A program made the position numbers and the translations under genes. This document shows positions 37,266 through 50,534 of a stretch of 64,000 nucleotides of DNA, piece after piece; position 1 is the stretch's first letter, and every line of letters begins with the position of its first letter. The stretch lies in contig JBAMDO010000143.1 of the NCBI GenBank assembly GCA_037074765.1, positions 62,001 to 126,000 of the forward strand. Reading direction: 5' to 3'. The stretch is from Mansonella perstans (taxonomy: Eukaryota; Nematoda; Chromadorea; Rhabditida; Onchocercidae). A model generated the notes under the pieces. The model was not told where the DNA came from and ran no database searches. It saw only the letters and a program-made list of their open reading frames with translations.

Positions 37266-40200
37266 ATGGTACATCATCAACAGCAAAACAAGGGTAAACA
37301 GCAACAGTCGGGAAGCAAAATGAATGGGGATAGTGGGATGAGTCGTTCCTCATCTACCGATAGCAATGGTTTCCCGGTGAAAGATGCTGATACCATTAAG
37401 CTCTTCGTTGGACAAGTAAGTTCACTTCCACTTCTTCTTTCTCCTCTACTTTCTTAGAGAAAGAATAGCTTTAATCGCAAACTTAGCTCCATAAGTTCTG
37501 ACCAGTTTGACCAGTTTTCAACCAATGGTTAGTTTTGCAGACATCCATTAATTAGTAAAAAATATCCATTCGTCTATTACATGAATAAGGCAAGTTTTTC
37601 CAATATTGCTTCTGATCATTTAACTTAACTTGTTTCAAAATGAATCTCTGATTTTGGAAAACATTCCTTGTATCTTATAACCTTCATCAAGTGAGCTTTC
37701 TTCTCTTCAATATATAATGTGCCATTTTGCTCGTATACAAATCTATAAAGATTAAACTTTACTAGTATCATAGACCAAAATTTGTTCAAAAGTTGCAAAA
37801 TTTATGTGAAATAAATTTAAAAAAATCTGTTTACAAATTTACGCAGATTACTGTAGGAAAAGAAAAAGACGTGTGCCAGTCATTTCTATAAATGCATCGT
37901 CCAATCAGCTTCTACTCCACTGCATGTATTTCATAATGACGAAATTTTCGTTCTTTTTTTGTCATTTTGTCATAAAATTTTCGGCAAAATGAGTTAATGT
38001 GACAAGTTCTCTACTGAATTGCTTAGAAGATTTCGGACAGAAGCTCCTGTTGAAGCCATCTGAAGCTCGGTGTCAATACAAAACCTTGCAAATTTCACAA
38101 GTTTCAAACTTGATTTAAAAAAAGATTGTAGAAACGATGTAAATCGTTAACAACTTAACACACTGTTAAATTAAAAGTATCACAGTCGTTTAGAAAGAAA
38201 GTTTAAGGCATCATATTCATTTCGCACGGTTAAAAATACTGCAGTTCTAATAATTGAAAAAAATTAAATTTTCAATAACTAAACAGTTTATGAGCAATAT
38301 TTTCACTCATACAAGTCTAGAATGCTTGGAATTTGTACTGTTGCAGTTTCAAATAATAAGAAGCACTAAATATAATTATCAGACATATTTTCGTCATTAA
38401 TTGAGGAAGCAGTCAATAATTTGTCAATAAATTTTTTGTTTGGCTCTTCAACAGCAAATTAAGAAAAATAAATAGAAAAGTTTTGGAATAATTTTTGAAG
38501 CAATAAAGTTTGTTCTCTTTTTCGAAGAGAACATTTTTTCATTTTTATGCTTAGAAAAAGGATGTTTGATTCCTTCTTTACTAATAACTTTTTTACTACT
38601 GCCAAAAATATCTATTATAGTTTCCAAAAAATTTTTAAAAAGTTTTCAGATTCCGCGCAATTTGGAAGAAAAAGATTTGCGACATTTATTTGAAACATTT
38701 GGCAAAATTTATGAATTTACAATTCTGAAAGATAAGTACACGGGTTTACACAAAGGTTGTGCGTTCCTAACCTATTGCCATCGTGACAGCGCGATCAGAT
38801 GTCAAGCTGCCTTACACGACCAAAAGACACTTCCAGGAGTTAGTTTTCGCATTCACATAAAATTTTAATAACTAATTACAAGAGATAATACTTTTAAAAT
38901 TTTTTGAAGAGAAATAAATTTAAAAAGATTTTATAAATTTAGAAAGAAAAAAAGCCCGCTTTGTTTTTGATTTTATTTTTAACACTTTTTAAAAAACTTT
39001 TTCCATTGCATTTGCCACAATGATAATCAATTGACTAGTGGCAATAATTGATGGGTAAATAAAGGAATTGAAAGTATCATGAAAAATATTTTTGTTAACC
39101 ACTAAATGATACACGACTGAAATATTTTGTTTCCAAATATACATCAATTGATTGTATAATTTGGCTTTGAACGAATGAAAATGAATGTGTCGTATAAATA
39201 CATTAGTCGTATATTCATACTGTCCTCATTATATCTCATTATGTGCAATAAAAAATGCGACAACTAAGCTAGATGATATTGATCATTTCATAAATCCTTA
39301 ATATATTTATATTTGAAATCTATTAAGAACAGAGCTAGTGTATATGCATATATACATATATTTATATACTGTAAGATATATTTTTTAGTTTAAGAAAAAG
39401 GAAATTTTTTCAAAAATTTCCAAAAAATTTTCTTATAAAATGAATGCTTTGTTTCACATTAAAGAAAGAAAAAAAAAATTGTGTATTTGAGAAATTGAAA
39501 TTTTTTCGTGCTACCTTACTGAAACTTTTGCTGTCATTTTGCAAAATTTGATAGGGACAGAATAGCAGGGAAAAAGGATGCGACTTAAACCAATCATCGA
39601 AAGTTCGTTTTTCCTGTCCGTTAGGGATGGAATCCTTTCTCATTTATCCTTTGCATTCTTCTTTCTCTTTTGCCCTTTCGCACCTCACATATTTTTTTGA
39701 AATTCACTTTAACTCTTTCTTCCTTTTCTTTTTTTTTTTTTTTATCATTTGCAATTTGAAAATTAGCCAAATCCCGATAATGTCAGATCGTTGCTTAACG
39801 AAGCGGTCTTTTGCCCAGTCTTAACTCCTGTCTCCTCCTATTCATTACTGCGTCACACTGATAACACACCGGAAGCTAATTGGTGTTGTGTATACTTACA
39901 GTAGATTAAGAAATGGAATAATGCGAATAGTTGTCATCATTTTGCCCAATCATTCATGAATCTGCTAGTATTTCTCTTGAAACGATGATTGCTCTTCAGG
40001 CAAGTTTTTGAGAAAAAAATACTTCAGGCGTTTTATTCTTTTCATACTTTCCTGGAATTTGTTAGGATACTATACAGAATTTAAAAATTTTTAGTTTTTA
40101 TTCTTGGGCTTCATAAGTTTAATCTACCATCTTTGCTGGAGAACCAGAGAAAAGCTCAAATGATTTGAATATTTCACACGTTACAATTTTTTTTCCATGG

Positions 40201-43200
40201 CTCCATACCGTAACTTCTAAAGAATTGAATAAATTTTGTCGGTTTCTTTTCCGTTTCTTTTCTTTTCAATAAAATTTTCTTTCCAGAGTTTTTCAATAAA
40301 AATTTCCGTCAAACTCTCAGAATGCCATGCTACAAATTTTGAAATATTTAAATTTAGTTGAAATTACAACTGATCGAAATAAAATAACCTTCCATTTATT
40401 GAATAAAATAAATTTCCTGGAAATGCTTTGAAACAAATTTTTTTCTGATTTTTTTATGGAAATTTATCTCAACAAATGTTATCACTTCATGAAACTAAAA
40501 ATCTTCTTCAATAAACCAATAAATTTAAAACGAGAAAATCAGACCTGTCAATTTTTTGTTGTGTAATTTGTTAAAAAAAATTATTCACTTCAGATGAACC
40601 GTGCGATGCAGGTAAAACCGGCAGATAATGAGAGTCGTCCTGATTCACCAAAAAATGCTGAAGAAAGAAAGCTTTTTGTGGGCATGCTGTCCAAGCAACA
40701 CAGCGAAGATGATGTCCGCTCCCTATTTGCTCCTTTCGGCGTTATTGATGAGGTATAATTATCCAAATTCGGATTTTTTTTTCCTTCAAAATATTTGACA
40801 TGAATGAAAATACCATTATGTCCTTACTAGTTAGATAGAGTGGAGCAAAAAAAGTTCATTTTAAAAGTTGAAATATAATTCAAATAGCTTACTACTAATT
40901 CATTCCCAAAAATTGTCAAATGATAGTATTTTTTGGTTACTGGATATGATTGAAAATATTCCGGGAGTGAACAATAGAAGCCTGGGAATGGTCATTACCT
41001 GTATTTCACGATTCACTAACTATATCTGGGATAAAAACTAACCTTTTCGATACCAGCATCAGAAATACTATGCTGCAAAATAAGCCATGGGTCATTGAAA
41101 AATAATACGATAATAAGCGACACTGTCAGTAACTGACAAAGCAATCATTTTTAATTTGCTGAAGAGAAGGAAGGAGAAAAAAAAAGATGATTGCAACTTC
41201 GCATTCTTTTTCGAATTCTTTGGATTTTTCCTTTTAAACTATTCCTAAGCTTTCACATTTCTTTTCTGGAAAAAAGTAAATTACTTTTCTCTTCTTGACT
41301 GTCTCTCTTCATTATCCATTACTTTCATCATTGTTTTCCAAATTTTATCGTTTCTTCTGATTGAAAATATTTCGAAATAAACAATAGAAGTTATAATTAA
41401 TTTATCTCTTCTCATCTTTTTAATTCATTGTAACTGATTCACTTTGTATTGCATTTTTTTATGCTGAATAATTTTATGAAGTGAATAATTTTTATTTCAA
41501 TTTTATTCTAAATACCAATTCTTTTTAGATAATATTGAATTGACTTGTAGAAATCATTATCTATTCGAATCAACATTCTGAATTAAAAATGTTCCATTGA
41601 CTGTTCTCTCTTCTCCCTCCCCCCTTCCATAAATCATTGTCCTTTCTTATTCAACTTTAACAAGAAGCTGAGAATCTCAACGAAACTCAAAAATAGCTTC
41701 TAGTCAATAAAGTTCAAGCAAATATTTATGAAATTTCCGGTAACCGTACTTCGTGGTGCTGATGGCCTGTCAAAAGGATGCGCATTTGTCAAATTTGCAA
41801 CGCATTCACAAGCTGCTATGGCAATTAATGCTCTGCATGGTAGCCAAACAATGCCAGGTGCCTCCTCATCTCTGGTCGTCAAATTCGCTGATACAGAAAA
41901 GGAGCGACAATTACGTCGAATGCAGCAAATGGCGGCCCAAATGGGTCTATTGAATCCGGTGCTTGTTAATCAGGCTGGCGTTTATAATACGTATCAACAG
42001 GTTTGTGATATGATTAAATTAGAAATAAAATAGGATGTCAGGGATAGGATCAGACCAGAACGTCTCAAATATTTGCTATTTTATATAGCTTTGCATAAAT
42101 AACTGCTGCTAATATCAAGCAATACGCAGCCAAGAATATCCACGGAAGAAATGTAACTGTTGCAGAAAAGATATTTGAATTCAGGAAAATATGTTTGAAA
42201 TTTCAGCTCCTACAACAGCAAGCTACCCTTCTAGCAGCGCAAACGGCAGCAGCTGCTTATTTTCCGATTGCTATAGCACCACAAACAGCAGTAAATTTTT
42301 CTAAAAATTCATACAGCATCTCTTACTGATTATTTTCAACTCTCTAATGTCTTTTAGAGCTTCTATTTGTCAATGTCTGATATTTTAGTCCGACATTTCT
42401 CTGAAATTGATTGGTAGAAATTTTATGCAGCATTACATTTAAATGACCGTAACATCTGCTCTAGCTAATATCATCTGTCCTTTTTGGATAATTTACATAA
42501 TGCATAAAGATTGACAGGAAGAAATATAAGGCATAGAAAGGAGAAAAGGAAGAGAAGAAAAGCAAAAAAAGGAAGAAGATAGTGAATTCATTAAGAATTA
42601 GAATGAGTGATATGAAAATGCAGCCAAATGCTGCATTTTCAAGAACTGCCATCTTATCTGTCCTCATCAAAGCCTTTTTAATTAACCGCAAGGGAGTTAA
42701 AGATGGGGAGTTATGAGATATATAAATTTTATGCTTTCGTTTCAATTTGCTATCCCTTTTAGATTTAGAAGTTATTTCCAGCTAACAGCAACAGGATTGG
42801 CCGGAACCACAAATCCGGCAACATTTCTGACACAGCATCCTTTGCAACCACTTTCAGCACTTCCTTTACAACAAGCTAACTCTGTTCAAGCAATTTCGGC
42901 ATTATCACAACCTTACGCACCTGCTGATTATGCTGCAGCTGTAGCTGCAAACGTTACACAGTATGCACGTAAGTTTGTCTGAATAATGTCTTCGATTTTA
43001 TTTTATTATAATTTGTGTTCATGCGAATCACATTAATTAATGTATGAATTAAATAAATATATTTGTGGAATGAGTTTATCCGACGAGTTAATGTTTATTG
43101 TAACTGGCTAGCATCAATGTGTTTTTAACTTGGCCAATTAATTTGATACAAACGTGCAAGTTACAGCCTCAAGCACTGCAACAGCACTAGCTGTTGACTC

Positions 43201-45026
43201 GACGGCATACACGCTGCCAACTAGTGGAACGTTACCTGCGGGAACAATACCCGCGGTAACACTGCCTTCAGCTTACAATCCTCTGGTCAATATTGAACAG
43301 CAAGCAAGTAAGGATACATTAATGTATGAATTAAATGAATAAAAGAAATTGCCGTAGAAATAAAGAAACACTTGTAATAATATAAAATTGCTAACTTGAC
43401 AGAATATTTAATTATGCATCATCGTCTTTTAATTAAAAAAAGAATGCAGGTGAATGTAATTAAAAGAGTGGCCTTGAATAGTGTTTTTTATAGATCCATA
43501 CAATCAAGCCTTGCAACATGCAATTGCCCTTCAGCAAGCAGCTATTCTTTTTCCAGGCGCGCAAAAAGAAGGTGGTTCTAATTACTGATAAATATATATT
43601 TCATTACAGAAACAAAATATTGAAATAGGCTAAAAACATAGCAAATAGAAATAACAGAATATGGAAATGTGATACTATTTTCTTTGACATTCTAGTTACT
43701 GAAAATGCCCACCATTCTAAAATACAATCAGTATCTGACCTTTCGCATGGAATTTTGAGCTTCTTTCATAAAAATTTTAATTGCGAAAATTTTGTGAAAT
43801 TTAAAGTCGTTATGATCTTGGGAAAGTTATCGCATTTCCCTTTTTCGCAAAAAGTTACAGAACCAGAGAAAAATTGGATTTTCTTCAGCATGATATAGAT
43901 TTTTCAACGATAATTTCATCTTTGCTGAGCGAAAATCTCAGAAAAATGTTACTAAAAAATTTATTGAATTGTACAAGAAACCTCCACTTTGTTCGAATGG
44001 AAATTTGATTTTGCCACATTTTGCTTTGCTCGATCAATTTGAGCTTCGTTAGCATCCAGCAGAACTAAATCGATTTGCAATTTTCTCTTCCGGTAACAAT
44101 GGCACTAAATTTAATTACTGAAAATAGTGAGAATGAAAAGGACGTAAATTTGGCCTCCAGAAATGATCCTTATTTCTCTTTTGGATCTTTTCTTAAATAC
44201 TTGTTTGTGTAGCGTTTCTCTCAAATCAGTCTTTTTTTCCATCAGACAAAAATAACTGATTTTAAAGCTTTGCAAGTTCTCTGAAATCCATTTTAATAAA
44301 ATATATTTTTACGTGATTTCTCATTTTTTACTTATGAAGTATCCGATTGAAACTCTGAAGCTCCTTTGTATATGTCCACAATTCTGTATTACCGAACTAT
44401 CAAGTTCATATTTAAAATTGAAATGTTCACATAAAGAAATATTAAGAAGAAATCAATAATAGCGTATTTTAGTTTTGGGTCCAGAAGGATGCAATTTGTT
44501 CATCTACCATTTACCGCAGGAATTTGGTGACGCTGAATTGATGCAAATGTTTATGCCTTTTGGGCATGTAATAAGTGCCAAAGTCTTCATTGATCGAGCA
44601 ACCAATCAGAGTAAATGTTTTGGTGAGTTTTATTTTTTAAATATTTACATTTTGATAAAATCTATAGATTTACAAATGATACAATTATGTATCTCATCGT
44701 AGCTTATTGAGTTACAACAAATAAACATCACCATTTAGGGTGGTGACACGGTGTAATGGAAAATCAAAGAGTACCATCAAGTGAATATGCTTGAAGACTT
44801 AAGATTTCATGTTCATAACAACATTTCAATTAGCGAAATAATAGCAGTGCTGTAATCCTATGGTGATCTTGGCACTGTAACCCAGTACCATCTTATCAAT
44901 TCAGGTTTCGTCTCCTACGACAACACTGCTTCAGCAATGGCAGCAATTCAAGCAATGAATGGCTTCCAAATTGGCATGAAACGACTCAAAGTGCAATTGA
45001 AACGTCCTAGAGATAAACCGTACTGA
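37266..45026 (+). CDS. etr-1: CELF/Bruno-family RNA-binding protein (ETR-1-like)
   Basis: CELF proteins bind GU-rich RNA and control alternative splicing and translation; C. elegans ETR-1 acts in muscle. Ten exons: 37266-37415, 38650-38838, 40594-40752, 41740-42000, 42207-42290, 42782-42968, 43167-43307, 43494-43571, 44473-44622, 44905-45026, about 506 residues. RRM1 (about 37-118) has RNP2 LFVGQI and RNP1 [11 protein letters not shown]2 (about 131-215) has LFVGML and KGCAFVKF, followed by [16 protein letters not shown] long Ala/Gln/Thr-rich linker precedes RRM3 (about 418-500; LFIYHL, KCFGFVSY), ending [16 protein letters not shown], the signature CELF C-terminus. All junctions are in phase. 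The one problem is the start of exon 4: the expected VTVLRGADG joins at GTAACC, but the bases before it are TTTCCG, not AG. Upstream AGs at 41702-41703 or 41717-41718 would insert 12 or 7 residues in frame. The long introns 1-3 are typical of this family and suit alternative splicing. The paralogue unc-75 is a less likely identity. Confidence 0.94.
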
Positions 45027-48000
45027 GCAAAAATGAATAGTACAAAAAAAAAACAAAAAAAAAAAAAAAAAATTAAAATTGTCAAATCAAAAAGAAGAAA
45101 CTTTTGTCGTGTTTCGTTATGTCTTTTTTTTTTTTCTTCTTTAAATCTACCACCAAAATTCCCCACGTATTTTCTGAATTATGTATGGTTCACTTGTTTG
45201 TGTTCTGCTTGGATATCGTCTTGTTTTTTCTGGACTACTAAATAATATTTTTTTTGTTTGTCCCATTTTATTTTTAAATTTGCGCTGCTTTTGTTATCAA
45301 ATTAACCATATTCCCAAGAATAGCATTGATCAATAACCTCTAGAATTTACAACAAAATTTTTTGCAGTTTGTTTCAATGTAATCTCCCAAGATACGTACG
45401 TTTTACATTAGACACAAATCGTTGACAATTATTTTTATGAATGAGTGTTATTGATTGAAAAGAATTAGCTAAAGGCTTTGCTTCTATTGAACCTTTTGCT
45501 AAATAAGCGAAATAATTAGCTGATATTAATAGGATGTGGTGTATGTATGTATATTGATGTGCATGTTCATTAATATGATATTTAGTTATATGTTGTGAAA
45601 GTTGTCCCATATTTTTTTATTATATTTATTTATCTTCTATCATCAAAATGGAACATGGAATTATCTCAGGCGGCTGCCTATTGTTCAATTTGGATATTTA
45701 TGAAAAGCTATCCTACAAGATTGATTGATCATTTCTTACTATATCAAGCTTCATCGTCTATTTCATAGTTTTCATATCTTTTTTTATGTGATATATAATG
45801 GTGATTGTTTTTGCAGAATGAGAGAAATGAGTGAAGAGCGGATGAAAATAGTACCATTGAACCGTTGAAAATAGTACTATTGGTCGATTTGGTTTTAATT
45901 AAATCTAAATGGATGCGTCAGTTTTTATCTTTAGAGATGAATACCAAGACAAAATATTCAGGCTTCCTTATGAGTTTCATTGAAGTTCGCTCCTTCCTCT
46001 CGTTTCTGTTCTTAAATCTGCAATTGGATGTGTATAGTGACAAGTAATGTCGTGATGGCTAAAAAATTGTCTTTTGATGAAGGCGATATTGTTTCGGGCA
46101 ACAGCAAGCTGCAGTATTGAATTTCGATCTAGCGTACAAAAATGTCGAATTACGTGGGATTTTTTCTACCACTCTCTCGCACTAACGCACACACTCTCTA
46201 TTTTTGATTACTGGAAAAGGTGTGACACTTTTGCACGACCTGTTTATATCTTGTTTGATATTATTGCATGCTAATATTTTACCAAAGTTTAAGATTCTGA
46301 TTCATTTTACTTCTGTAAATTTAGCAAATTTTAAAATTGTTGAGTTTTTATTTGACTATAGCTTGACACATTCATTATCCTAATCCTACAATTTTGGAAG
46401 GAATAGGAAGTCATATTAATCGTTCCTCAGCTTATATTTGTTCATACATTATGAATATGCAGATGTTTCTTTTCAATTATGTCAAGAAATATGATTCAAA
46501 TTTTTTGGCAGAATTAATTTCACAACTTCCATTCTTTTCAGGTTCAACGAATGAGCTGGCTCCAATAAGCTCAAGTGTAATAATAATATTTCTATATTTG
46601 ATTTGCTTCGTCGCGCATTCCAGTGGTGTACAGGACTGATGCTTTATCCCATTACGGTACAAATTCGGACAAAGAGGCAATTTGATAATGAAAGCCAGAA
46701 ATTTAGGATGATTTCTGGAAAATTATAAGCAGTCAGTCCTTTCAAATCAAATTGTCCCAGTGCTGTCCCAAATCGAATAATTTAATTAGATGTTTTTTTT
46801 CTTTTTTTTTTGTAATCTCAACTGCTTAATTTTGTCAAGTGCTTTTTTTGAATAGTTTTGTAGTGAAGAATACAAAGTGATTTTTTATACTATTAACAAC
46901 CAATAACTTAATTAAATTGACCCGTAAGTGAGAATTTGGATTGAACCTGTAAGAATATTGAAATTAATTTCATTAGCATTTAATTCATGATATCTGTCTA
47001 TGAAAATGATAGAGATTTTGGTTCTGTTAAATTATAGATCGTTAATAATCAGTGCTTGGAAGAAAAATATTTCGTGAAAACTGAGTTATAGAAAAGAAAA
47101 TTTAATGTAGACATTTTTCCCTTCCAGAACTTTTGCCAGTAACGCCTCTCGCTTATTTTCTAATACCTTATCTTTAATATTTTTCTCTCATTTTGCTCAC
47201 ATTATTCGTTAAATCATACTTTGTGAGGTTAACTTCCATTTTATTTTTTTTGAAGAACTTTTTTCGCGATGAATCATTGAGATGCGCTTTTTAATAATCA
47301 AAAAAAAAAATGTCATTACTGTATTAATGAGTCATATTCTTAGCCTTCTTCTATAAATTTGGAATTTCATCTTTTTATTTCAATAATTGAGCACTCCATT
47401 GAATTAGCCAAAAGTACCTACAGTACTTCTTTTCGACATCATTAAAGTAATTGTTAAATTCGCACTCATAACGTAGTTCTTCGGGAAACTTCTTTGCATT
47501 ATTTTGGATATGTAAAAATTGATTCACTCCATTTCTCAATTGAATTCGTGAATTCAGTGTCATATGAGCAATTCAAGCTACCATTTTTTCCAATTTTTGC
47601 ATTATTGTTTCTGATATAGATTATTATTATTGCTTAGTGAAAGTCAGTCTGCTTATAGTGGATATTACTTTTAACCAAATGCTGAATGTTTAAGAGAACA
47701 TAGGCTTCCTAAAGCGCAAGAAATTACGCATAAATATTGAAACTGTCTAAGATTTCCATGAATCAAAGCAGCATATCGAAGAGTTCTACAGTAACTTTTC
47801 AATTCTGTGTTTAAAAAAAATTTGGTGGCATTTCATTCATTTCATCTCTAAAGCTTTGCGTGTTATTTCGCCTGTTTAGTGTAATACTGTGGTGCCATTT
47901 GTTGTTGTAATACTGTGATGTGCGTTCGTCTATTGTCGTAATATGTCAACGTTTCCTGTATTTATTATACTAGTGTTAAAATCATTCGAGTATGATATTG

Positions 48001-50505
48001 ATATTTTGCGGGTAAATCGGACTATTATTAGTCGTTTGGTGGTTTCGCTGTAATTTGAATTGCTTTAGCTGTTCGTTGCTTTGAAGATTGAAGTAAGCTA
48101 GAATTTGCAAAATTTTTTCTCAAAGTCTGTTGAAAGTCATCTCGTAATCAAAGGTATTATGTTTTAGTTTTATAGTATGACATATCAGTGACTCGGCATC
48201 AATTCTCCATCTGTGCAGTTGCAATATTGTATAGCCTTTCTTACTCTGACAGCAGAAAATATCAGCCTAGAAATAATCTGTGTTGATTCCATGAATTTGA
48301 ACCAGCTTATTTTCTGATCATATTTGATTTTTTTTGATTTCGAACCAATTCGAATTATCAACTACGGGCAGCTGCAGTATTACATAGGAGATTTATGACC
48401 CTATAGACATTGGACTTTAAGCAAAATTGTTTCTCCCATAAAAGAAAATTCCGAAGCTTTTGTGATGTTTGAAATCGGTTCATGAACTTTTAATTTATTT
48501 GTTATGATATGTGTTTTAATCATAAAATCATGCTGCATTGATCTCAGATGTGTACAGATATTTTTAATTATTTTTTCATTTTTTAATATAATCTTTTTGT
48601 ACTGTTTTTGACTCATGATTTTCCTTTTCAATCTTGACATCTTTTAATCGTTTTTTTTGTCTAATTTATTATGATTCTCACATAATTGACATACTTTATG
48701 AGTTATTTATTTTCGAAATCTAATTTAATTTGAAAATAAAATTTTCGCATGAAAACCACAAGTGTAATGCAAAATCACAAAATTTTGTCCAAACAGTGAA
48801 AATTTGTTCGATGCAATAATGTGTTTTAGTCGGAAAGTTACGGGTTCATAAGAAATTTCGATGATTACATTAACGATTTATGCTGTTCTGTCAAATTTCT
48901 TCTACGGAGATTTATTGTGATCAACGAGTTTTCACATCATCAACTGAATCAACTTATTGATTGAATGAACAGAAGTGAATTTATATTATAATTAGCCGAA
49001 AATAGAAGCAATATTTTTCTTGTTAAATTCAAATTTCGAAACTTTTATGATTCTACTAATTTAAGTACTTGAAAAATAGATTCAGTACTGTTTTCTGGAC
49101 ATGTGAATTGAATGAAAAATAGCATTCTGCAATATGAGTGAGTCTATTTGCTCCTTTTTTTTTGCCTTTAACCTTTTTTTATACTCATATTCATATCTAT
49201 TTTGATTCACTGATGAATTTTCAAACTGCAGTAGCATTTCATGTAAGTAAAGAATGTATGTTGAAAGGAAACTTCAGTTCCATTAAATCATAAATTTATT
49301 AGTGAACCAAAAATAGATATGAATATTTGAGTGACAGAAGTGAATGAAGAAAGAAAGGGATGTTATTGAATTGATCCATTCTTGGATTTTTAGGCAGAAA
49401 TGATTTCTCTGACCCATATAGTAAGTGTGTTTATGTTTATGGTGAATGTTGTTGACTGTAAATGTAAGAGCACTGGGAGGAGAATATGTGCACTCTTAAT
49501 GTCTGTCATCGATGATCGGTTCTTTTACCGGTTGAATTGTTTGCAGGTGAATATTTGGAGGCAAAGCGCAGCAACAAACTTGCTTTTTCCTACCATTCTT
49601 TAATTCAACTCTTTTTTTCAGTTTATAATAGCGTATTAATTTATATCATACGAAATATTTGCTTTTTCAACTTATTCCTGATACGAAACTATTAGAAAAT
49701 ACATTTGGACCTTTCGAAGACCGTATCCACACGCTCTTTCACAAGAAGTTCCAACGATTTATTGAGATATCTTCCAGTGGAAAAAATGCTGAACTCCTCA
49801 AAACCATTTCTTCATTTTTGAATGTCAGGCAACATTGTCCTTCAACTTTGAACTTTTTGTGCACGATGGTTGTTTGCAGAAATGAAATTTTTAACCATAT
49901 GATTCATGCAATCAGATACTATTTTAACAAGTATTTTGTCTTCTAAAAAAAAAAATTTATTGAAATTAAGTAAATATGAGAAAATGTGCTTGTATCTTCA
50001 AAATAAATTTCAAATTTATGGGCATGCTGAAAAAACTTTTCCCATTCCTTCTTTAATTCGCCATTTATTTGGGAATTTACATGATACAATTTACAAATAT
50101 GTTTCAGATACGTAGGATAAGTTTTTATTCTTGCCAAAAAATTGACATTTTTATTGTTGGCTTCATAGTAACCAGGATTGAAATCAAAGTCCTTTTGTTT
50201 ACTTTTCCTCGTATCTTTTTCGCTCATTTTGCAACTTCCCTCATTTGAAGTAGTTTTTTTTTTTCAAATTATGATTGCTTTAATTTGATGTTATTTTGCA
50301 TCCATGAACTTCAAGGAATTTTATAAAACTTTATAATTATTCTTCCAATATCAGTCATACATTTTTTATTCAGATGAATATAGCCATCAAGGCATCGTAT
50401 CGTGTGCAATGCTGTATATCCGGAATTAATTTGATTAATAAATAGAAAAAAGTGGACTTCGAGTAATAAAAAAAAAGGGGTAAAATTAGAAATTTGTTTT
50501 TCTAG
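45027..50505. other. Intergenic between etr-1 and the Na+/Ca2+ exchanger
   Basis: The etr-1 3' UTR begins with an A-rich tract (about 45043-45075). The rest is AT-rich with no firm gene. Two candidates remain unresolved: a hydrophobic exon-like stretch after a good TTTTCAG acceptor at about 46535-46639 (SSVIIIFLYLICFVAHSSG) and a 95-codon frame at 49659-49946. At 49400 an ATG just after TTTTTAG-GCAGAA opens MISLTHIVSVFMFMVNVVDC, which looks like a signal peptide and might belong to the exchanger, but its possible donors do not join in phase with the 50506 acceptor. Confidence 0.4.
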
Positions 50506-50534
50506 AAAGTGCAACAAAAAAAACGGAAAATTTC

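Noticed and set aside
49943..50227. 94-codon minus-strand frame, Lys-rich
   Set aside because: No similarity recognised, no neighbouring minus-strand exons, and AT-rich random composition.
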